From REEB95 sp963762425 (GTDB lineage Bacteria; Pseudomonadota; Alphaproteobacteria; ATCC43930; CGMCC-115725), in the NCBI GenBank assembly GCA_963762425.1, contig CAVXKY010000006.1, positions 1 through 19,822 on the forward strand: 19,822 nt of DNA, written 5' to 3'. The position numbers and the translations under genes were made by a program. The number at the start of each line of letters is the position of its first letter. Positions within the stretch are counted from its first letter, which is position 1. Below are positions 8,658 to 14,139 of the stretch, in pieces. The notes under the pieces were generated by a model, which was not told the origin of the DNA, searched no databases, and was given only the letters and a program-made list of their open reading frames with translations.

Positions 8658-9710
8658 TCAGACCGTATCGCGCGGACATGTGATCGCGGCCGGCGTGCCC
8701 GGCGGCAGCGGGCGCGGGTCCACCTCCACGGCGCCGCGATTGATCCGCACGCGGTAGGTGACGAGTTTTTCGGTGAAAGGCGGCGGCGCGCAGCCATCCG
8801 CTAGCCGGTACTGATAGCCGTGCCAGGGGCAGGTCACGCAGCCGTCGATGATATGGCCTTCGCCGACCGGTCCGTTCTGATGGGCGCATAGATTGGTGAG
8901 CGCGCCGATCTGATTGCCGTCACGGAAGACGGCGATGCGCTCGCCGCCGGGCGCCGCGACAATGCGGGCGCCCTTATCCGGGATGGAGCGCGGCGGCCCC
9001 ACGGAAATCCAGCCTTCGCCGCCCAATGCGGCGCCTTGGTCGATCGCCCGCCCGCGCCAACCGGCCACCAGGTGGAGCACCGTCACGGTGCCGAATCCGC
9101 ACACCAGCATGAAAGGGATGAGCAAGGTGCGTTCGTATTGCATGATGCCGAGCGACACATGGATCACCACCAGCCCATAGGCGAGGTAAAGCGCCATGTG
9201 CAGGCCCTTCCAGATTCGCGGCGTCAGGAACTTCACCCAGAAATCGTGGCTGGTGGAGGCCATCAGGAACAGGATCAGCAGGGCGGCGAGCCCGAGCGCC
9301 TTGAAGGGGAAGCCGATGAATTTGCCGTAATCGCCCCAAGCCGTCATTTGCGCGACGAGCTCCGGCAATTTGTTCTGCACCAGGTACCAGTCCAGCAAGA
9401 GCCAGGCATGGAACGCCGCGACGCAGAACATCAACACCCCGAAATGGCGCCGGTTGTACAAAAGCGGGAGGAAGCGGGGGTTCAGCCGCGTCAGCGGGCC
9501 GATCGACAGGATCACGGTCAGCATGAGAAACGCGCAAGTGCCGAAAGCCCGAATCCAGATATCGATCGCGTCGGGATAACTCTGCGGCGGATGCAGCCGC
9601 CAATGGATCGCGGCAAAATCGCCGATGAAGAGCGCGACGGCGGCGAGCAGAATACCGTCATAGACGAGCTTGTCCCGGTTCCACTGCACGGCGCGGATGT
9701 CGAGGCTCAT
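8658..9710 (-). CDS. Ferric-reductase-like transmembrane protein fused to a Rieske [2Fe-2S] domain (350 aa)
   Basis: Residues 1-222 hold about six hydrophobic helices (near 16-38, 50-73, 90-112, 131-153, 168-190 and 196-218), like the heme-binding membrane domain of ferric reductases and MsrQ/YedZ. Histidines inside helices at 101, 171 and 184 are candidate b-heme ligands. Residues about 232-336 form a Rieske domain with ligands C275-A-H277 and C294-P-W-H297 in CAHQNGPVGEG and CPWHGYQYR. The fusion suggests electron flow between a membrane heme pool and a soluble-facing iron-sulfur cluster. The ATG at 9708-9710 follows AAGAGGAGAG. Two tiny membrane-protein genes lie directly upstream. Direction of electron flow and partner are unknown; candidates in the neighbourhood are the FAD oxidoreductase and the molybdenum hydroxylase. 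No defect is seen. Confidence 0.88.
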   Translation of the reverse strand: MSLDIRAVQWNRDKLVYDGILLAAVALFIGDFAAIHWRLHPPQSYPDAIDIWIRAFGTCAFLMLTVILSIGPLTRLNPRFLPLLYNRRHFGVLMFCVAAFHAWLLLDWYLVQNKLPELVAQMTAWGDYGKFIGFPFKALGLAALLILFLMASTSHDFWVKFLTPRIWKGLHMALYLAYGLVVIHVSLGIMQYERTLLIPFMLVCGFGTVTVLHLVAGWRGRAIDQGAALGGEGWISVGPPRSIPDKGARIVAAPGGERIAVFRDGNQIGALTNLCAHQNGPVGEGHIIDGCVTCPWHGYQYRLADGCAPPPFTEKLVTYRVRINRGAVEVDPRPLPPGTPAAITCPRDTV

Positions 9711-9732
9711 CGGCGCTCTCCTCTTGCGATGC

Positions 9733-9840
9733 TCAGACGGGAGGGGGACGCAGCCATAGCGCCAGCGCGAAGCCCAGCGCGACCGCCAGCGCCAAGAATG
9801 GCCAAAGCATGCGGTGGATGGATCGGTGAAATCGTCTCAT
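9733..9840 (-). CDS. Tiny single-span membrane protein (35 aa)
   Basis: This frame reads MRRFHRSIHRMLWPFLALA, then VALGFALALWLRPPPV and a stop. It has a basic N-terminus, one hydrophobic helix (about residues 11-30) and a proline tail. The start overlaps the stop of the upstream 66-residue gene as ATGA (9837-9840), a strong sign of translational coupling, and the ferric-reductase/Rieske gene begins 22 bp later. A small accessory subunit or assembly factor of that membrane complex is the simplest inference. I do not recognise a named family. Confidence 0.6.
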   Translation of the reverse strand: MRRFHRSIHRMLWPFLALAVALGFALALWLRPPPV

Positions 9841-10037
9841 CGGGTGCCGCCGGATTTCAGCCAGCGGACGAGCACATAGGGCCAAAGCGCGGTCGCGCCC
9901 GGCAGAAAAAGGATTCGGGCGCCGATGGTCACGGTCGCGGGACGCGGCAACACCTGCGTGACGCCGAAGCTCACGAAGCTAACGGCCGTGACGAGACCCA
10001 CCAAGACATAAAGGGCAAGGCCATAAATCAGGATCAT
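9837..10037 (-). CDS. Small membrane protein (66 aa)
   Basis: Starting at the ATG at 10035-10037 the product begins MILIYGLALYVLVGLVTAVS, a first membrane helix, and contains ARILFLPGATALWPYVLVRW, a likely second one. GGAGAG lies about 11-16 bases upstream. A longer reading from TTG at 10100 is possible but has less support. Its stop overlaps the start of the 35-residue gene by ATGA. I recall similar short proteins beside ferric-reductase/Rieske genes in other proteobacteria, which would make it part of that membrane redox unit, but I cannot verify this here. Confidence 0.72.
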   Translation of the reverse strand: MILIYGLALYVLVGLVTAVSFVSFGVTQVLPRPATVTIGARILFLPGATALWPYVLVRWLKSGGTR

Positions 10038-10120
10038 GGCTAGGACGGCTCTCCCTATTCGCCGGTTCCATAAGCTTGACCATAACGCCGCACAAGACAA
10101 GGGCGATCATCGGTTTCGCT

Positions 10121-10897
10121 TCATCCCGTAAGGCCGAGGAATGGCTTGAGCAAATTCCAGAAGCCATCGGGATCCTGAATATGCGGCGAATGTCCGCAAT
10201 GAGGAAGCTCGACCAGCTTTGCCCCCGGGATGTTGGAAGCGAGTTCCTTCGACAAGGCAGGCGGCGTCGCGGTGTCGCGCAGTCCCACCACCACCAGCGT
10301 GGGATTGCGGATGTGCTTGATCTCGGCGCGCAAATCGAGCCTGGCCAAGGCGCGGCAGGCGGCGGCGAAATGTCCGGGATCGGCGCGCAACAAGGATGAC
10401 CGGCGCTCGGCGGCGATTTCGGGATGGGCCTGGAGAAAATCCTCCGGGAACATGCGGGCGAGCGCGACCTCGACCACCGCCTTCATGCCGCCCTGTTCGA
10501 CGCGCTCGGCCATCATGGCGAAGGCGGGCTTGCCGGCGTCGGGAATGGCGGCGCCGGTATCGACCAGCACCAGTTTGCCGAACTTGCCGCCGTGGCGCAC
10601 CGCCAGCGCCACCGCGACGAAACCGCCGAAGCCGTTGCCGAGCACATCGGTCTCGGGACCGATCCCGAGGCGCGGAAAATGCGCCGCGATGCGGTCGGCG
10701 AAATCCTCGAGCCCCGGCCCGGCCGGGTCCGAGCCGCCGAAGCCGGGAAGATTCACCAGCGACACGCGCCGTTCGCGCGCGAAACGCGGCGCGATGCGGT
10801 CGAAAGCGGTGCGGTCCGAGAGCAAGGAGTGGAGCAGAACGAGGCCGCGCCCCTTGCCCATTTGCTCGACGTCGAGTTTCGCGCTGCTGTGCATCAT
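10121..10897 (-). CDS. Alpha/beta-hydrolase-fold protein with the nucleophile serine replaced by glycine (258 aa)
   Basis: The fold is clear: the oxyanion-region strand LVLLHSLLSD (residues 19-28), LPGFGGSD (50-57), the nucleophile-elbow strand DVLGNGFGGFVAVALA, the acid-bearing VVVGLRDTATPP (D208) and the histidine loop LPHCGHSPHIQDP (H236). The elbow should read G-x-S-x-G, but residue 89 is glycine: codons 87-91 are GGC AAC GGC TTC GGC, one base from AGC serine. The acid and histidine remain, so the protein is either a non-classical enzyme, a pseudoenzyme or a mutated copy. The family otherwise includes 3-oxoadipate enol-lactonases and C-C hydrolases. The start is ATG 10895-10897 (a second ATG follows) with AAGGGA upstream. 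It heads the minus-strand operon and diverges from the MFS transporter at 11089. No signal peptide. Confidence 0.85.
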   Translation of the reverse strand: MMHSSAKLDVEQMGKGRGLVLLHSLLSDRTAFDRIAPRFARERRVSLVNLPGFGGSDPAGPGLEDFADRIAAHFPRLGIGPETDVLGNGFGGFVAVALAVRHGGKFGKLVLVDTGAAIPDAGKPAFAMMAERVEQGGMKAVVEVALARMFPEDFLQAHPEIAAERRSSLLRADPGHFAAACRALARLDLRAEIKHIRNPTLVVVGLRDTATPPALSKELASNIPGAKLVELPHCGHSPHIQDPDGFWNLLKPFLGLTG

Positions 10898-10934
10898 CGA
10901 TCGCGGTCCCTTTTAATCCGCGGCGAGCTGCCAC

Positions 10935-10961
10935 GCGACTTGGCGCTTGTCGCCAAGTCGC
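10935..10961. repeat. Perfect 11-bp inverted repeat with 5-base loop
   Basis: Arms GCGACTTGGCG (10935-10945) and CGCCAAGTCGC (10951-10961) pair perfectly around CTTGT. The right arm is followed by a partial direct copy, CGCCAAG (10959-10965). No T-run follows on either strand, so it is not a standard intrinsic terminator. It lies 38-64 bases upstream of the hydrolase start on the minus strand, so it could be an operator or a structured leader. Confidence 0.6.
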
Positions 10962-11019
10962 CAAGCACAATGGGCCAATCCTCGCTGCTTGCCTCGCCCA
11001 TGGCATTCGCCCGCCAATT

Positions 11020-11035
11020 CGTATAGCGTTATACG
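11020..11035. promoter_or_regulatory. Palindrome CGTATAGCGTTATACG, candidate operator
   Basis: Arms CGTATA and TATACG are perfectly complementary around GCGT, in the divergent region 54 bases before the MFS start. The TATA-rich arms could overlap a -10 element, the expected arrangement for a repressor site. No regulator is encoded in the window. Confidence 0.45.
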
Positions 11036-11039
11036 CAAT

Positions 11040-11056
11040 AACGGCCCAAGGCCGTT
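11040..11056. repeat. Perfect 7-bp hairpin in the MFS leader
   Basis: AACGGCC (11040-11046) pairs with GGCCGTT (11050-11056) around CAA. It lies just after the CGTATA palindrome and 14 bases before the ribosome-binding site, so it may form in the mRNA leader or extend a protein-binding site. No T-tract follows. Confidence 0.45.
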
Positions 11057-11070
11057 GAGAATAAAATATC

Positions 11071-11079
11071 AGGGGGAGG
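11071..11079 (+). promoter_or_regulatory. Strong ribosome-binding site of the first MFS transporter
   Basis: AGGGGGAGG ends nine bases before the ATG at 11089 and supports that start over the in-frame ATG at 11098. Confidence 0.7.
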
Positions 11080-11088
11080 TCAAGTCAC

Positions 11089-12435
11089 ATGTCCGCGATG
11101 GTCAATTCCGGCGCCCGTCTCGACCGGCTGCCGATCTCGTCTTTCCATTACCGCATCTTCTGGCTGATCGGCGCCGGCATGTTCTTCGACGGTTACGATC
11201 TCTATGTCGCCGGGCCGGTGCTCGGAACCACCTTGAAAACCGGCTTTTCCACCTTGCCGCAAAACGGCTGGTTCCTGTCGCTGACATTCATCGGCATGAC
11301 GCTGGGCTCGCTCATGGCCGGGTTCCTCGGCGACCATTACGGCCGCCGCTTCACCTATCAATTCAACCTGGTGATCTTCGGGCTCGCCTCGCTCGCGGCC
11401 GCCTTCGCCCCCGACATCGATTGGCTCAACGCCTTGCGCTTCGTGATGGGGGTCGGGCTCGGCGCCGAGATCGTCGTCGGATACGGCACGATGACCGAAT
11501 TCGTGCCGCCGCAGGTGCGCGGCAAATGGATGGCCTTCATGGCCTTCGTCGTGGTGTCGGGCCTGCCGGCGACCGCCATACTCGCCCGGCTCATCATTCC
11601 GAGCTACGGCTGGCGCCCGCTCTTCGTCATCGCCGGCATCGGCGCGCTGATCGTCTGGTATCTGCGCAAGAAGCTGCCGGAATCGCCGCGCTGGCTCGAA
11701 GCCAAGGGCAAGACGGACGAAGCCGAGGCGTTGATGCGGACGATCGAGAACGAGGTCTCCGGCGGCCAGAAGCTGCCGCCGCCTGCGATGCCGAAGCCTT
11801 TGCCGGCCTTCGCGCTTTCCTCGCTCGCCGGCCCGAAACTGCTGCCGCTCATGATCGTCGGCAGCGTCGTCCTCATCACCATCAACGCGCTGATCTTCGG
11901 CTTCGTCAATTGGCTGCCGAGCTTCTTCGTCAAACAGGGACTGAGCATAACCCAGTCGCTCAACTATACGCTGGTGATCATCTCGGGCTCGCTCATCGGC
12001 TGCGCCCTGGGCGCCTTTTCCGCCGACCGGCTCGGGCGCAAGTTCACCATCATCGGCGGGTCGGTCTGGTGCATCATCCTGGGGGCGATCTATCCCTTCA
12101 TGAAGCAACCGGAAGCCGTGCTCGGAGTGGGATTCGTACTCATCATCGGGATTTACGTGCTCACCTCGATTCTTTATGGCGTCTATACCTCCGAGTTGTT
12201 CCCGACCGAGGTGCGGCTGCGCGCCAACGGCATCTGCAACATGTTCGGCCGCGGCGCCACCGTCGTCACGCCGCTGCTCGTGGTCGCTCTGTTCACCACT
12301 TATGGCCTGGTCGGCGTGCTGGCTATGATGATCGGGCTCTTGGTTATCCAGATCGTCGTGGTCGCTTTTTGGGGCATCGAGCCCGCCAAGCGCCGGCTCG
12401 AGGAGCTGGAAGAAGGCGAGGCGGCGAAGGCGTGA
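11089..12435 (+). CDS. MFS transporter, aromatic-acid:H+ symporter/sugar-porter-like (448 aa)
   Basis: A full-length 12-helix major facilitator protein of the inner membrane. The first helix carries FFDGYDLYVAG with D34 and D37, the DGxD signature associated with aromatic-acid:H+ symporters such as PcaK. Motif A between helices 2 and 3 is GDHYGRR (81-87). LPESPRWLEAKG (196-207) and the C-terminal-half PTEVRLRANG are shared with the sugar-porter and metabolite:H+ symporter branches. It is the first gene of the plus-strand operon, behind a divergent regulatory region and a strong ribosome-binding site, so it probably imports the substrate of the downstream molybdenum hydroxylase, or its precursor. 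The frame is intact. Substrate specificity cannot be read from the sequence. Confidence 0.9.
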   Translation: MSAMVNSGARLDRLPISSFHYRIFWLIGAGMFFDGYDLYVAGPVLGTTLKTGFSTLPQNGWFLSLTFIGMTLGSLMAGFLGDHYGRRFTYQFNLVIFGLASLAAAFAPDIDWLNALRFVMGVGLGAEIVVGYGTMTEFVPPQVRGKWMAFMAFVVVSGLPATAILARLIIPSYGWRPLFVIAGIGALIVWYLRKKLPESPRWLEAKGKTDEAEALMRTIENEVSGGQKLPPPAMPKPLPAFALSSLAGPKLLPLMIVGSVVLITINALIFGFVNWLPSFFVKQGLSITQSLNYTLVIISGSLIGCALGAFSADRLGRKFTIIGGSVWCIILGAIYPFMKQPEAVLGVGFVLIIGIYVLTSILYGVYTSELFPTEVRLRANGICNMFGRGATVVTPLLVVALFTTYGLVGVLAMMIGLLVIQIVVVAFWGIEPAKRRLEELEEGEAAKA

Positions 12436-12493
12436 CTCCGGGCGCAGGCGTGGACCGCCGGCCGAGGGCAAGGCCCGGACGCGCGCCGGCGCG

Positions 12494-13270
12494 TTGCTCA
12501 GCTATTCGCTCTACGGAAGCGGCAATGCATCGTGGCGCGCCGTGCTGGTTCATTCCCTGGCGATGGACCGGGATTTCTGGCGGCCGGTGGCCCAGGTCCT
12601 GGCGCCTCGGGCCGCGGTGCTGATCTATGATTGCCGTGGCCACGGCAAATCCGGCAAACCCGCCGGACCCTATACGGTCGAGGTCTTCGCCGATGATCTG
12701 GCCGATCTGCTCGATCATGTGGGCTGGGATTCGGCGCTGGCCGCCGGCGCTTCGATGGGGGGCTGCGTCAGCCTCGCCTTCGCCGCTTCGTATCCCAAGC
12801 GGGCGCGCGCCTTGGGCCTGTTCGACACCACCGCGTGGTACGGCGCCGATGCGCCCATGCAATGGGAGGAGCGTGCGCTAAAGGCGCTTTCCGCCGGTCT
12901 CGCCAGCATGGTGGAGTTTCAAACGACGCGCTGGTTCAGCGATGCGTTTCGCGCCCGCCATCCCGAAGTCGTCCGGCAATGCGTCGAGGTGTTTTTGCGC
13001 AACGATCTGCCGTCCTATGCCGCGAGTTGCCGCATGCTCGGCGCTTGCGATCTGCGCGCGAAACTGCCGGGAATGAAACTGCCGGCTGTGGTGCTGGTCG
13101 GCGAAGAGGATTACGCCGCACCCCCCGCCATGGCCGAGGCGCTGCATCGCGGCATTGCCGGATCGTCTTACGCGGTGATCAAGGGCGCGCGTCACCTCAC
13201 GCCCTTGGAAGTGCCGGACCTGGTTGCGGACGCGCTGTCCCGTCTGCTCGATCAGGCCGCCTCGCGATGA
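12494..13270 (+). CDS. Alpha/beta hydrolase, 3-oxoadipate enol-lactonase-like, start codon unclear
   Basis: A classical serine hydrolase of the enol-lactonase/C-C hydrolase group. Visible from the TTG at 12494 are AVLVHSLAMDRDFW (oxyanion region), IYDCRGHGKSGKP, the elbow GASMGG with S87, VVLVGEEDYAAPP (acid) and KGARHLTPLE (histidine), so the triad is complete, unlike the paralogue at 10121. The start is uncertain: TTG is the only in-frame initiator, it lacks a good ribosome-binding site, and the frame remains open upstream with a plausible GKARTRAGALLSYSLYG lead-in. A GTG at 12432 overlaps the MFS stop as GTGA but lies in a different frame, so a base may be missing or extra in 12436-12493. 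Its stop overlaps the next gene by ATGA (13267-13270), linking it tightly to the molybdenum hydroxylase. Confidence 0.85.
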   Translation: MLSYSLYGSGNASWRAVLVHSLAMDRDFWRPVAQVLAPRAAVLIYDCRGHGKSGKPAGPYTVEVFADDLADLLDHVGWDSALAAGASMGGCVSLAFAASYPKRARALGLFDTTAWYGADAPMQWEERALKALSAGLASMVEFQTTRWFSDAFRARHPEVVRQCVEVFLRNDLPSYAASCRMLGACDLRAKLPGMKLPAVVLVGEEDYAAPPAMAEALHRGIAGSSYAVIKGARHLTPLEVPDLVADALSRLLDQAASR

Positions 13271-14139
13271 TGCCTTTCGATCTGGTCGAGCCGGGCTCGC
13301 TCGGCGAGGCTCTCGCCTTGCTCGATCCCGGCGATCCGTCGGTCAGGCCGCTGGCCGGCGGCACGGCGCTGATGCTGCTGATGAAATCGGGCCTGTTTCG
13401 CCCGAAGCGGCTCGTGAGCCTGCGCGCCGCGGGCGAGCGTTTGTCGCGGGTTAAGACCGGGACCGATGGCGGATTGCGCATCGGCGCGATGGTGCGGCTT
13501 TCGGCGCTCGAACGCGCGCCGGAGATTCACCGCGGCTTTCGCGTGATCGCGCGCACGCTGCGCACCTTGGCCAATGTGCGGGTGCGCAATGTCGCGACCT
13601 TGGGCGGCCATTTGGCGCATGCCGATCCGCACGCCGATCTGCCGCCGGTGCTGATCGCGCTCGGCGCTTCGATCGTCGCGGCGAGCCCTGTGGGCGAGCG
13701 GATCATTCCGGCCGAGCAATTCGCAACCGGAATCTACGAGACCGCGCTCAAAAGCGGCGAGCTGATCGTCGAGGTAACGCTGCCGCCGCCCGGTAACTGG
13801 CGCGCGGCTTATGCCAAATGCACCACGCGCTCGGCCGATGACTGGCCGGCGCTGGGCGTGGCGGTGGCGGTCGAGGCGGCGGGCACGGTGGTGAAAGAGG
13901 CGCGCGTGGTCATCGGCGCGGCGGTGGAGCGGCCTGTCCGGCTCAAATCGGCGGAAGATCTGCTGCGCGGCAAGAGCCTCGATATCGCGCTGATGCGGCG
14001 GGCGGGCGAGGCCGCGGCGGAAGAGGCCGATGTCGTGGCCGATATGCACGGCTCGGCCGCCTACAAGAAACAGCTAGTGAGAATCCATGTTGCGCGCGCG
14101 TTGCAGGCAGCCTGGCAGGACGGGGATGCCCGGCCATGA
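13267..14139 (+). CDS. FAD-binding (medium) subunit of a xanthine-dehydrogenase-family molybdenum hydroxylase (290 aa)
   Basis: This subunit passes electrons from the [2Fe-2S] subunit to the final acceptor through FAD. The two FAD-binding segments are present: PLAGGTALM (AGGT at residues 30-33) and ATLGGHLAHADPHADLPP (TLGG at 111-114). The length matches the simple CoxM/CutM type; there is no extra 4Fe-4S loop as in 4-hydroxybenzoyl-CoA reductase. Its start overlaps the hydrolase stop (ATGA, 13267-13270) and its stop overlaps the large-subunit start (ATGA, 14136-14139), so equimolar coupled translation is expected. The gene order medium-large-small is that of CO-dehydrogenase-like and nicotinate/quinoline-type enzymes. 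The frame is intact. The electron acceptor is unknown. Confidence 0.93.
   Translation: MMPFDLVEPGSLGEALALLDPGDPSVRPLAGGTALMLLMKSGLFRPKRLVSLRAAGERLSRVKTGTDGGLRIGAMVRLSALERAPEIHRGFRVIARTLRTLANVRVRNVATLGGHLAHADPHADLPPVLIALGASIVAASPVGERIIPAEQFATGIYETALKSGELIVEVTLPPPGNWRAAYAKCTTRSADDWPALGVAVAVEAAGTVVKEARVVIGAAVERPVRLKSAEDLLRGKSLDIALMRRAGEAAAEEADVVADMHGSAAYKKQLVRIHVARALQAAWQDGDARP

Noticed and set aside
9036..10043. A 335-codon plus-strand frame over the membrane Rieske gene and small proteins
   Set aside because: Highly polar low-quality sequence antisense to genes with clear motifs and ribosome-binding sites.
9979..10110. A 43-residue minus-strand frame beginning MIALVLCGVMVKL
   Set aside because: It overlaps the better-supported 66-residue membrane protein in another frame and its C-terminal half looks non-coding.
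10935..10961. Intrinsic transcription terminator
   Set aside because: The stem is strong but no T-run follows on either strand and it lies upstream of both genes.
11080..12471. A 463-codon antisense frame and a 558-codon alternative plus frame over the first MFS gene
   Set aside because: Both lack motifs and have Arg/Asp/His-rich composition typical of shadows; the MFS frame has helices, motifs and a strong ribosome-binding site.
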